Below are positions 34,842-42,628 of a stretch of 64,000 nucleotides of DNA, in pieces. The number at the start of each line of letters is the position of its first letter. Position 1 is the first letter of the stretch. A program made the position numbers and the translations under genes. The notes below the pieces were generated by a model. That model saw nothing but the letters and a program-made list of their open reading frames with translations. It was not told the DNA's origin and did not search any database. This stretch comes from Candidatus Phyllobacterium onerii (GTDB lineage Bacteria; Pseudomonadota; Alphaproteobacteria; Rhizobiales; Rhizobiaceae). Where the stretch lies: positions 558,001 through 622,000 of the forward strand of contig NZ_JAQMHX010000001.1 of assembly GCF_028331445.1 (NCBI RefSeq), written 5' to 3'.

Positions 34842-36015
34842 CTGGCAGACATGGCTGATCCTCGGCGGCAGAGGTTCAGGCAAGACGCGCATAGGCGCGG
34901 AATGGGTCAACGGCGTCGCACAAAACTACCGGCCGTTCGCTACGCGTGGTTCATGCAACATCGCGCTGGTCGGCGAGACATTGGCGGATGTGCGCGAAGT
35001 CATGATCGACGGGCCGTCGGGTATCATGAAGGTTTCCCGCGCAGAGAGACCACGCTACGAGATGACACGGCGGCGTCTCGTTTGGTCAAACGGCGCCACG
35101 GCGTCGATGTTTTCATCGGAAGACCCGGACAGCCTGCGCGGCCCGCAATTTGACGCCGCCTGGTGCGACGAGTTGTGCAAATGGAAACATGTGCAGGAGA
35201 CCTGGGACATGTTGCAATTCGGCCTGCGCCTCGGGTTGAGCCCGCGGCAGGTGGTGACGACGACGCCAAGGCCGCTGCCATTGCTCAAGAATATGCTCGC
35301 CAATCCGGCAATTCGCGTGCGCCGCATGAAAATGCAGGAGAACGCCGCCAATCTTGCGCCGGGCTATGTCAAGCACGTGAATGGCCTTTATGGCGGCACG
35401 CGGCTCGGGCGGCAGGAACTCGACGGCGAGTTGATCGAGGAAAGCCCGGACGCACTGTGGTCCCGGCTGATGATGGAGAACGTGTTCTCGTCAGACGTGC
35501 CGGAGCTGAAGCGCATCGTCGTTGCGATCGATCCTCCGGCCAGCGCAACGAAGAAATCCGACGCTTGCGGGATCGTGGCGGCCGGCCTCGATGAGAACGG
35601 CATGGCCTGGGTGCTCGCTGACGAGAGTTTCGCACCGGCCAAGCCGCACGAATGGGCAAGACGGGCGATTGCGCTGTTTCACAGGCTGGAGGCCGATTTG
35701 ATCATTGCCGAAGTCAATCAGGGCGGCGATATGGTAGCGGCGGTGATCGCAGCGGAGGACGACAGCGTTCCCGTGCGTTCCGTGCGGGCCAATCGCGGCA
35801 AGGCGCTGCGCGCCGAGCCGATCGCGGCACTCTACGAACAGGGCAGGGTGCGCCATGCGGCGCGGTTTCCCCTGCTGGAGGATGAAATGTGCGACTTCGC
35901 GCATAATGGCTTATCGAACGGCCGCTCTCCGGATCGTGTGGACGCGCTGGTCTGGGCCCTCAGCGATCTCCTGCGCCGCCGCGATGGCAGCCCGAGGATA
36001 CGCGTGGTGAGGTGA
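34717..36015 (+). CDS. Large terminase, DNA-packaging ATPase (GTA g2)
   Basis: This protein of about 432 residues has an ATPase domain with Walker A G50-T57 (GGRGSGKT) and Walker B D151-E152 (FDAAWCDE). The nuclease domain has VVAIDPPAS, then IIAEVNQGGDMV, then DRVDALVWALSD, the three acidic clusters expected for headful packaging. It translocates DNA into the prohead. ATG 34717 has AAAGGA just upstream; TTG 34702 is an alternative. Size and order match GTA gene 2. Confidence 0.9.
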   Translation: MNLLTAAQENWSRKNFNERESLALEREWICQGRTAQQPPSRDWQTWLILGGRGSGKTRIGAEWVNGVAQNYRPFATRGSCNIALVGETLADVREVMIDGPSGIMKVSRAERPRYEMTRRRLVWSNGATASMFSSEDPDSLRGPQFDAAWCDELCKWKHVQETWDMLQFGLRLGLSPRQVVTTTPRPLPLLKNMLANPAIRVRRMKMQENAANLAPGYVKHVNGLYGGTRLGRQELDGELIEESPDALWSRLMMENVFSSDVPELKRIVVAIDPPASATKKSDACGIVAAGLDENGMAWVLADESFAPAKPHEWARRAIALFHRLEADLIIAEVNQGGDMVAAVIAAEDDSVPVRSVRANRGKALRAEPIAALYEQGRVRHAARFPLLEDEMCDFAHNGLSNGRSPDRVDALVWALSDLLRRRDGSPRIRVVR

Positions 36016-36111
36016 CATTCACGCTATGCCGGTCTGCGTCAAATTCCTGTTTCTGTTCATTGAAACGCCTTGACGCTTGGAAATGAGATGGAAAATGTTA
36101 TATTGCCCTTG

Positions 36112-36146
36112 GAGTGGGGAACGAGCTTTCGCCCGTCCCCCTTTTC
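36112..36146 (+). terminator. Hairpin plus T-run between terminase and portal
   Basis: GGGGAACGAGC and the later CGTCCCC pair over an imperfect stem, followed by CTTTT. It is probably a terminator or attenuator. Confidence 0.55.
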
Positions 36147-36162
36147 CTCACTTTATGAATTG

Positions 36163-36201
36163 GACCCGGAACTCGAGATGGTAGCTCGTCCGGGTCTTTT
36201 T
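36163..36201 (+). terminator. Strong intrinsic terminator upstream of the portal gene
   Basis: A perfect 8-bp stem GACCCGGA / TCCGGGTC, extended by an inner CGAG/CTCG pairing, is followed by TTTTT. With the preceding hairpin it would separate transcription of the terminase genes from the head genes. Confidence 0.7.
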
Positions 36202-36481
36202 CATAATGAGGGTGATGCGAAACGGTAAAAACCGCATTGCTGCACCTCCAGGTTCGAGGGCAAGGCCCTGCCCAGGGTCGGGAGGCCAATCTTCCCGATG
36301 CAGCGGCTACCTCGATGCTTCTGCTTCTGCTTCTGCTTCCGCCCTCGAAACTCGTATCTCGACCACATTCATGGAATTGCTGCGCACGGCAACGAACGTA
36401 GGGTTGAAACTTCGTCGCGCACGATGCGTGGGCGGTTGTCCGCAAGACTGACACTTTTCACACAACAGAAAGAATTCCCTC

Positions 36482-37651
36482 ATGGCACTCAACTGGCCGT
36501 GGCGCCGACGCGCTGCGAATGAGAACCCGTATCTGCAGCAGAAGTCGGCGCAGGGCTTTGTCGCCTTGCAATTCGACCGCGAGGCGCGCTGGTCAACGAG
36601 CGGTTATGTCGGGCTTTCGCGGCAAGGTTTCATGCGCAATCCCGTTGCCTATCGCTGCGTCCGTCATCTGGCGGAAGCGGCTGGCGCGACACCCTGGCTG
36701 CTCTATGAGGGCAAGACCGAGCACAGCGAGCATCCGCTGCTCGATCTTCTGACCAACCCGCACCGCGGCACCGACGGGGCAAGCTTCCTCGAGGCGCTAT
36801 ATGGCCATCTGCTGCTCTCCGGCAACGCCTATGTGGAGCGAGTGCAGAGCGGCGGCGGGGCGAGTGAGCTGCATCTCTTGCGACCCGATCGCGTTCGTAT
36901 CATTGCCGATGACAATGGCTGGCCGATTGCGCTGAACTACGGTGTCGGCGCGCAGAAACGCACGATCCCGCTCGATGAGGGGCGCGGGCTGCACCTGAAG
37001 CTCTTCCATCCGCTCGATGATCATTACGGCTTCGCGCCGCTCGAAGCCGCGCTTATGGCGCTGGATATCCACAACGCTTCCGGCTCGTGGAACAAGGCGC
37101 TGCTCGACAATTCGGCTCGGCCCTCGGGAGCGCTCGTCTATGCGCCGGGGGAGACCAGTCACCTGACCGAAGATCAGTTCGAGCGGTTGAAGGGCGAGCT
37201 GGAAGAAGGCTATACGGGGGCGGCAAAGGCTGGTCGTCCATTACTGCTGGAAGGCGGGCTCGACTGGAAATCCATGGGACTGTCGCCGCTCGACATGGAC
37301 TTCATCGCCGCCAAGAACACTGCAAGCCGCGATATCGCGCTGGCCTTCGGCATTCCGCCGATGCTGCTCGGCATTTCCGGCGACAACACCTACGCCAACT
37401 ACGCCGAGGCCAACCGCGCCTTTTATCGCCTGACGGTGATCCCGATGGTGACACGCACAGCCAAAGCTTTCGCTGCCTGGCTCGGCCCTGTCTTCGGCAA
37501 TGAGCTGCGGATCGAGCCCGATCTCGACCGCGTCGACGGGCTTAGCCAAGAGCGCGATGCGCTGTGGCAGCGGATCGGCGCTGCGCCGTTCCTCAGCGAT
37601 GAGGAAAAGCGAGAAGCAGTGGGCTACGCCCCAAAAAATCAGGGAGAATAA
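36482..37651 (+). CDS. HK97-type portal protein (GTA g3)
   Basis: This 389-residue protein has the portal family pattern: NPVAYRCVRHLAEAAGATPWLLY, the central LFHPLDDHYGFAPLEAAL, and FGIPPMLLGISGDNTYANYAEA near the C-terminus. The portal forms the dodecameric DNA entry/exit channel of the capsid. No signal or membrane segment is present. It is followed by the small membrane protein gene and the prohead protease, as in other GTA clusters. Confidence 0.92.
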   Translation: MALNWPWRRRAANENPYLQQKSAQGFVALQFDREARWSTSGYVGLSRQGFMRNPVAYRCVRHLAEAAGATPWLLYEGKTEHSEHPLLDLLTNPHRGTDGASFLEALYGHLLLSGNAYVERVQSGGGASELHLLRPDRVRIIADDNGWPIALNYGVGAQKRTIPLDEGRGLHLKLFHPLDDHYGFAPLEAALMALDIHNASGSWNKALLDNSARPSGALVYAPGETSHLTEDQFERLKGELEEGYTGAAKAGRPLLLEGGLDWKSMGLSPLDMDFIAAKNTASRDIALAFGIPPMLLGISGDNTYANYAEANRAFYRLTVIPMVTRTAKAFAAWLGPVFGNELRIEPDLDRVDGLSQERDALWQRIGAAPFLSDEEKREAVGYAPKNQGE

Positions 37652-37652
37652 G

Positions 37653-38021
37653 ATGACACACTGGTCCGATGCCGCCTGGATACTGGCGGCAAAGGCGGCG
37701 GGCGCTATTGCAGGCTCCGCCGTCTCCCTCGCCTACATGCTGCCGCGCGACAAGAGCGAAGCGGCCATCCGCTTCATCGTCGGCATTGTCTGCGGCCTCG
37801 CTTTCGGCGGCGTAGCCGGGATCAAGATCGCTGCCGAACTCGACATTGGCGGTGAGCTCGGGAAAACCGAATTGATGCTGATGGGCGCGACGGCGGCAAG
37901 CCTGGCCGCCTGGACAGCGCTTGGCATTTTCGCCCGCATCGCCGCGCGCATCGGTGAACCGAAACCTCCGCAAATCGACAAAAATCCCTCCGACGAGAGG
38001 GATATCGCCAATGTTCGTTGA
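37653..38021 (+). CDS. Small membrane protein, GTA g3.5-like
   Basis: This 122-residue protein has two or three hydrophobic segments (AAGAIAGSAVSLAYML, FIVGIVCGLAFGGVAGI, ATAASLAAWTALGIF). It occupies the position of gene 3.5 in Rhodobacter-type GTAs, between portal and protease; its role is not well defined. The start has GGGAG upstream, and its stop codon overlaps the protease start by 11 bases. Confidence 0.75.
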   Translation: MTHWSDAAWILAAKAAGAIAGSAVSLAYMLPRDKSEAAIRFIVGIVCGLAFGGVAGIKIAAELDIGGELGKTELMLMGATAASLAAWTALGIFARIAARIGEPKPPQIDKNPSDERDIANVR

Positions 38022-39120
38022 ACCGGGAACAAACAGGCGATTTCTGCCGCGCCTCGAGAAGAAGTACACGGGATTGACCGTAGAGGCCGTGGCGGAAGAT
38101 GGCAGTTTTTCCGGCTATGCCAGCCTGTTCGGCGAGGTCGATCTCGGCAAGGATGCGATCGAGGCCGGGGCGTTCCTGAAGTCGATTCAGACACGTGGCG
38201 CCGCCGGCATCCGCATGCTGTGGCAGCACGATCCGAACCAGCCCATCGGCACATGGACGGAGGTTCGCGAGGACAAGCGCGGGCTCTATGTCGAGGGCAA
38301 GCTGGCGAAAGGTGTCGCCAAGGCTTCCGAAGTGCTGGAGCTGATGCGCTCCGGCGCCATAGATGGGCTTTCCATCGGCTTCAAGACGATCAAGGCCAAG
38401 GCGGATGGTGGCGGCATCCGCCATATCCACGAGGCGGACCTTTGGGAAATCTCCGTGGTGACCTTCCCGATGCTGCCATCCGCAAGGGTGGGGCAGGTGA
38501 AGAGCCTGCCCGCCGACGCCATGCCGGACAAGGACTATTCCAACCAGCACAGGCTTTTATGGAACATCAAGGCCAATGAAGTTCTGATCGAGGCGCTGAA
38601 ACGTTCGCCGCAGAGCGATTACAACTGCCGCTGGCTGGCGCGCTTGAAAGAAGAAAACGCGGAGCTGAAAAGCCACTCGACGCTCTATGAGCCGTTCCAG
38701 ATCTGGTACCGCAAGTACAATCCCGACCAGCCGCGTGTTTCGGCGGGAAACGCCGATGGCGGGCAATGGACGGAGGGCGGGGGAGGCGTCGGTGGGCGTG
38801 TTGGCGGTGGCGAGAGCGGCAAGCCGCTCCCGCAGGAGGCGTTCGATCGAAGATGGGGCAGCGATAACCGAAATGATCGGCTTGCAAGCAACAGAGGTGG
38901 CAGTTCAGAAAGCCGACCAAAACAAGGCAAAACTACAAGGCCTACAACCCGCCAAGTGGCAAACTCTTTAAGACGCTCAACTCAACTGACGGGATTGTTA
39001 TACCCCGACGCGAAAAAAATTTGTATTGAAAAATGCATTAGTACATTGCCCACCCGCACATTGGATGGGGCACCATTTCACAGATGCCTTGCTGAGTGTA
39101 TGTCAATATTCGGATATTGA
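38011..39120 (+). CDS. GTA prohead protease (g4) with polymorphic-toxin-like C-terminal extension
   Basis: This 369-residue protein has three parts. Residues 20-168 form an HK97 prohead protease, with H73 in MLWQHDPNQPIG and S121 in GLSIGFK. Residues 178-254 are a hinge, starting NQHRLLWNIKANEVLIEAL and ending in PDQPRVSAGNADGGQWT. Residues 255-369 are a unique tail with a twin Cys motif (CIEKC and CLAEC). GTA proteases normally end near the first part, about 180 residues. The hinge-plus-variable-tail design is typical of polymorphic toxins, so capsid loading of the tail is possible; that is inference. It is the only copy with a complete protease. Confidence 0.85.
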   Translation: MFVEPGTNRRFLPRLEKKYTGLTVEAVAEDGSFSGYASLFGEVDLGKDAIEAGAFLKSIQTRGAAGIRMLWQHDPNQPIGTWTEVREDKRGLYVEGKLAKGVAKASEVLELMRSGAIDGLSIGFKTIKAKADGGGIRHIHEADLWEISVVTFPMLPSARVGQVKSLPADAMPDKDYSNQHRLLWNIKANEVLIEALKRSPQSDYNCRWLARLKEENAELKSHSTLYEPFQIWYRKYNPDQPRVSAGNADGGQWTEGGGGVGGRVGGGESGKPLPQEAFDRRWGSDNRNDRLASNRGGSSESRPKQGKTTRPTTRQVANSLRRSTQLTGLLYPDAKKICIEKCISTLPTRTLDGAPFHRCLAECMSIFGY

Positions 39121-39131
39121 GGAGAAAATAC

Positions 39132-39371
39132 GTGGTGAACCCAATTAGCCGGGAAGATGCTGATGCAATCGCTAAGATCATACTCCTGCATGCCAAAGAT
39201 TTTAATGGGTTTTTGATTGATAGGCAGGCTGATCGAAATGCTGAGGCACTCGATACTTTACGAAATTTGGTAGGTAAGCTTATGGCTGCTCAATATTTCG
39301 AAGTGCTCGAGGTGGTAGCTCGGCAATATCCAGATATCATGGACCGACTTGATGATCTGCAAGGTGAGTGA
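39132..39371 (+). CDS. Immunity-like protein paired with the protease tail
   Basis: This 79-residue protein, MVNPISREDADAIAKIILL onwards, is helical and acidic. GTG 39132 is chosen, with GAGGAG seven bases upstream, and it starts 12 bases after the protease stop codon. A small gene directly behind a variable toxin tail is the typical immunity position. I recognise no family. Confidence 0.6.
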   Translation: MVNPISREDADAIAKIILLHAKDFNGFLIDRQADRNAEALDTLRNLVGKLMAAQYFEVLEVVARQYPDIMDRLDDLQGE

Positions 39372-39411
39372 CCCTGTCATAATGCAAGGGTGATAACCCT
39401 TTGGACTTTGA

Positions 39412-39846
39412 AGACTATATGTAGCGATCGACACGCCAGGTGGCGACACGGTTACGTTCAAGCTGAGCCCTGGCGATAACGGCTCGTTTGAACTGGACCA
39501 AGGCACGATAAACGGCGAGCCGATGGATACGGATGTGCTCGAAGGAGCTGTCGCCACAATGCACGCCAGCGGTATGGGCAATGTGGTGCTGAGCGAGGAA
39601 GGGGGGCAACGGAAATCTAAAACACCCAATGAAGGCCCGCCAAGTTCAACACATATCAATCCTGGAAGTGGACAAGTTAGGGGATACGGACCTGATGGAA
39701 AACCGCTAAAGGATATTGACTATGATCACGATCATGGGCAGGGCACTCCGCATGTCCACGATTGGGATCGCGATAGTGAGGGACGACCCATTCGAAGACC
39801 CGGACGCCCATTTGATCCAAACAAAGATGGCGAGCAAGGACTATGA
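39412..39846 (+). pseudogene. Orphan toxin C-terminal module (HDHGQG-type)
   Basis: The frame is open from 39412 but has no start codon before 39523. Its first part (VAIDTPGGDTVTFKLSPG, then GEPMD) matches residues 164-200 of the colicin-E3-like cassette at 43033-44055, so the module was cut from a longer toxin. The tail is specific: RGYGPDGKPLKDIDYDHD, then HDHGQGTPHVHDWD, with several His/Asp that could bind metal. No protease or hinge is present, so it is a displaced, silent toxin tail. Its immunity gene begins two bases later. Confidence 0.65.
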
Positions 39847-39847
39847 A

Positions 39848-40243
39848 ATGAACATCAATTTAGATGCGATGCATGATAAAGAAATAACAAAAATTAGTTA
39901 CAATCGAACTTCGTCATCCTTAAATATAGAGGTAAATGACGAGTTTGGAAATGTGACATATGTTGAACTCGTAGGGTGTGCAATATTTAGAGTTAACGAT
40001 TTTATTCATCAGAATGTGATATCGCGAGTGATAGAGTTTGGACATAATGTTAGTAAAGAATACTTGAAAGACAGGGTTACATGGGCAACAGAAGTGGGGG
40101 GTGCGTCTTCATACTTTGATTCAGAAAAAATTGATAATACTATTGATGAAATTTTATCGGAGAATTTGAAGTTGGTATATTTTGAGCCAAGCTTTGGTGC
40201 TGAAATTGTTGCAACTTGCAAGGATATTATTGTTCGCAATTAA
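39848..40243 (+). CDS. Immunity-like protein for the HDHGQG-type tail
   Basis: This 131-residue protein, MNINLDAMHDKEITKISY onwards, is acidic, AT-rich in base content and unlike its GTA neighbours, suggesting transfer. AAGGA precedes the ATG. It follows the orphan toxin module by two bases. No known immunity family was recognised. A 3' fragment of this gene recurs at 45264-45320 in a chimeric remnant. Confidence 0.6.
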   Translation: MNINLDAMHDKEITKISYNRTSSSLNIEVNDEFGNVTYVELVGCAIFRVNDFIHQNVISRVIEFGHNVSKEYLKDRVTWATEVGGASSYFDSEKIDNTIDEILSENLKLVYFEPSFGAEIVATCKDIIVRN

Positions 40244-40276
40244 TATTTGACGACTTCGGAGCAAAGGAACATTTAC

Positions 40277-40510
40277 ATGCCAAGAATAATTGCATTGTAC
40301 GAAAAAGAGGGAGACGATTTTATAAACCATATTGAATTTTTGCATGATGATTTTGACTTTTTTCGTTCAATTCTAGAATATAGGGACGACGATCCTGTAC
40401 TATATCAGGTATATCAAATTGATGCCGAGCGGAACCGTAAGATTTTCGAACGATTTGGCGTTATGGTTGATATAGATAAGTATGATTGCTTTGTAGATTA
40501 TTACGAATAG
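40277..40510 (+). CDS. Immunity-like 77-residue protein, copy 1
   Basis: The protein starts MPRIIALYEKEGDDFINHIEF and ends IDKYDCFVDYYE. It is closely related to the gene at 44167-44400, which sits behind the colicin-E3-like toxin. Here it has no toxin partner of its own, so it looks like an orphan immunity gene giving protection against E3-type tails. It is strongly AT-rich. AAGGA precedes the ATG. Confidence 0.65.
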   Translation: MPRIIALYEKEGDDFINHIEFLHDDFDFFRSILEYRDDDPVLYQVYQIDAERNRKIFERFGVMVDIDKYDCFVDYYE

Positions 40511-40527
40511 TATTTTTTGAATTCTAA

Positions 40528-41532
40528 AGGGATGCGTTTTCCGGCTATGCCAGCCTGTTCGGCGAGGTCGATCTCGGCAAGGACGCTATTGAGGCGGGAG
40601 CCTTTCTGAAGTCGATCCAGACACGTGGTGCCGCCGGCATTCGCATGCTGTGGCAGCACGACCCGAACCAGCCCATTGGCACGTGGACGGAGGTTCGCGA
40701 GGACAAGCGCGGGCTCTATGTCGAGGGCAAGCTCGCCAAGGGTGTCACCAAGGCTTCCGAAGTGCTGGAGCTGATGCGTTCCGGCGCCATCGATGGGCTT
40801 TCCATCGGGTTCAAGACGATCAAGGCCAAGGCGGATACGGGTGGTATCAGGCACATCCACGAGGCGGACCTTTGGGAAATCTCGGTGGTGACCTTTCCGA
40901 TGCTGCCATCCGCAAGGGTGGGGCAGGTGAAGAGCCTGCCCGCCGACGCCATGCCGGACAAGGACTATTCCAACCAGCACAGGCTGCTGTGGAACATCAA
41001 GGCCAACGAGGTCTTGATCGCCGCGCTGAAGCGGTCGCCGCAGAGCGAATACAACTGCCGGTGGCTGGCGCGCTTGCGGGAAGAAAACGCGGAGCTGAAA
41101 AGCCACTCGACGCTCTATGAGCCGTTCCAGATCTGGTACCGCAAGTACAATCCCGACCAGCCGCGTGTTTCAGCGGGAAACCCCGATGGCGGGCAATGGA
41201 CGGATGGAGGTGGGGGAGGTGAAGGTGTTGTCGGCCCGATTAAAAATCTGTCGAGCGGTCAAAGGAGCCGTTCTACGATTCAGAGCGGCCAATCGGATAG
41301 AGTTGGAGGAAAAATTGACGAAAACTCATCTTATCGGAGTGGCAAACGCAGGTATCAGATTGCAGGTACCGTTCTTCGTGTTTGTGTAGCGGAAGGCATT
41401 TCCCGCTCGCAAGATAGTTATGGCAACAAAAGGTTTAAGATCACCTATGGATGTGCTAATGGGCAGACTATTGTAAAGGAGGGAAGTGGGGATGGGCGAG
41501 GGTTCATCAAGGATCCATATTTCTATTTTTAA
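40528..41532 (+). pseudogene. 5'-truncated protease/hinge copy with a different toxin tail
   Basis: The open frame starts inside the protease domain (FSGYASLFGEVDLGK), lacking the first 31 residues of the intact copy; a stop codon at 40525 precedes it. The hinge is almost identical to the intact gene, ending PRVSAGNPDGGQWT. The tail is different: CVAEGISRSQDSYGNKRFKI, then TYGCANGQTIVKEGSGDG, and ends PYFYF. The first usable ATG is 40645, which would still lack part of the protease. This is a displaced older cassette. Confidence 0.75.
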
Positions 41533-41590
41533 ATCTATGAAATTTGCTGTTGTTTCAGTTTTGTTTTTCATTTCGAGCGGAGATATTTCC

Positions 41591-41968
41591 ATGAGTTCCG
41601 AATTAGTCAAAGGACCACTTCCGGATGGATACCAAAGACCAGGTGTGGTCAGCGTTTCACCAGCCGCTTTGAAACAGGCGGAGGATTTCCTTGAGGCTGT
41701 CCGGCAATTGCGTCCTGATGAGGAATGGATAGCCGTCTTTGAATGGTATACGGCGCAGAGTTATATAAACAAAGGCGAGACGATCGAACACGACCTCGGC
41801 CCTGGTCTTGGTTTGGGTGCTGCTGAAAGACGCGAATTGCCGGAGGAGGCCATTCAGAGTCATGGGGATAGCAAATTTGCTGTACAGATTCCGGCAGAGA
41901 TTTTGGAGAAATCGGTAGAGCGCTTGATTGATCTAGACGAAAACGCGCAATTGATACTGCGTAACTGA
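41591..41968 (+). CDS. Immunity-like protein behind the CVAEGIS tail
   Basis: This 125-residue protein, MSSELVKGPLPDGYQRPG onwards, is acidic and has no membrane segment in this reading. GGAG lies eight bases before the ATG. An earlier ATG at 41537 would add a hydrophobic stretch resembling a signal peptide but has no ribosome site. It follows the displaced toxin tail and is its probable antidote; the family is unknown. Confidence 0.55.
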   Translation: MSSELVKGPLPDGYQRPGVVSVSPAALKQAEDFLEAVRQLRPDEEWIAVFEWYTAQSYINKGETIEHDLGPGLGLGAAERRELPEEAIQSHGDSKFAVQIPAEILEKSVERLIDLDENAQLILRN

Positions 41969-42017
41969 TGAGCCAAGATGGCCGGCAGTGGACGGCGATG
42001 GGAGCGGGCCCCAATCC

Positions 42018-42296
42018 ATGAAAATACCGCCCGAATTTCCCGAAATGTGCGTTTGGTTTAACCCATCTATCTTGGCGGCGTTCCCAGAGGTCAAGGACGA
42101 GTTCGCCTTTGCTCTATCACAGGTTACAGCTCAGCAACGACAGGTTATCAAGCAGTTTCTGTCGGATGTGCTTGAAAACGTGCATGACTCTAAAGAGTTG
42201 AACGTAATATGGCGGGCGGCAAATTCAAATTGTCGCTTCGATAGCGATGAGGACTTGCGGGTCTTTCTAGCGGAGATTGTCCGACGCATTGACTAG
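42018..42296 (+). CDS. Immunity-like 92-residue protein, copy 1
   Basis: The protein starts MKIPPEFPEMCVWFNPSIL and ends with VFLAEIVRRID. It belongs to a family of four closely related genes in this array (also 42328, 44513 and 44823), each 92 residues with the same core ENVHDSKELNVIWRAAN. The family lies between protease remnants, in tandem pairs. The role is unknown; an immunity or recombination-related function is inferred from position. GGGAG precedes the ATG. Confidence 0.65.
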   Translation: MKIPPEFPEMCVWFNPSILAAFPEVKDEFAFALSQVTAQQRQVIKQFLSDVLENVHDSKELNVIWRAANSNCRFDSDEDLRVFLAEIVRRID

Positions 42297-42327
42297 TCCA
42301 ACCCTTGCAAGTCGTCGGAGAGAATCC

Positions 42328-42606
42328 ATGAAAATACCGCCAGAATTTCCCGAGTTGTGCGTCTGGTTCGATCCTCAGATACTAGCCGTATCGCCTGAGG
42401 TTGAGGATGAGTTCGATTTTGCGCTCAAACATGTCACACCTCAGCAACAACAGGTGATCAAACATTTTATCCTTGATGTCCTTAAAAACGTGCACGACTC
42501 CAAGGAACTAAACAGAATATGGCAAGGAGCCAACTCCAACACCCGCTTCGATAGCGACGACGGTATACGCATGTATCTGGAAGAAATCGTCCGGCGCATA
42601 GACTAA
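42328..42606 (+). CDS. Immunity-like 92-residue protein, copy 2
   Basis: The core reads FDPQILAVSPEVEDEFDFAL and VHDSKELNRIWQGANSNTR. It is almost identical to the gene at 44823-45101, showing recent duplication of the segment. It starts 31 bases after copy 1 with GGAG upstream of the ATG. Confidence 0.65.
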   Translation: MKIPPEFPELCVWFDPQILAVSPEVEDEFDFALKHVTPQQQQVIKHFILDVLKNVHDSKELNRIWQGANSNTRFDSDDGIRMYLEEIVRRID

Positions 42607-42628
42607 TCGGAGGGCGCAACGCCCCAAG

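Larger units (their letters stand above)
36016..36481. other. 466-base leader between terminase and portal genes
   Basis: No gene is supported. It holds two successive hairpins followed by T-runs (36112-36146 and 36163-36201) and a six-base tandem repeat CTTCTG present about four times near 36315-36340. This is unusual inside an otherwise tightly packed cluster and may be a transcription-control region between packaging and head genes. Confidence 0.5.

Noticed and set aside
36310-36345. CRISPR-like repeat in the portal leader
   Set aside because: The CTTCTG units are contiguous short tandem repeats without spacers, and no cas gene is present.
41537-41590. Signal peptide on the immunity-like protein at 41591
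   Set aside because: The hydrophobic stretch from ATG 41537 has no ribosome site and the ATG at 41591 does; the periplasmic form cannot be excluded but is not preferred.
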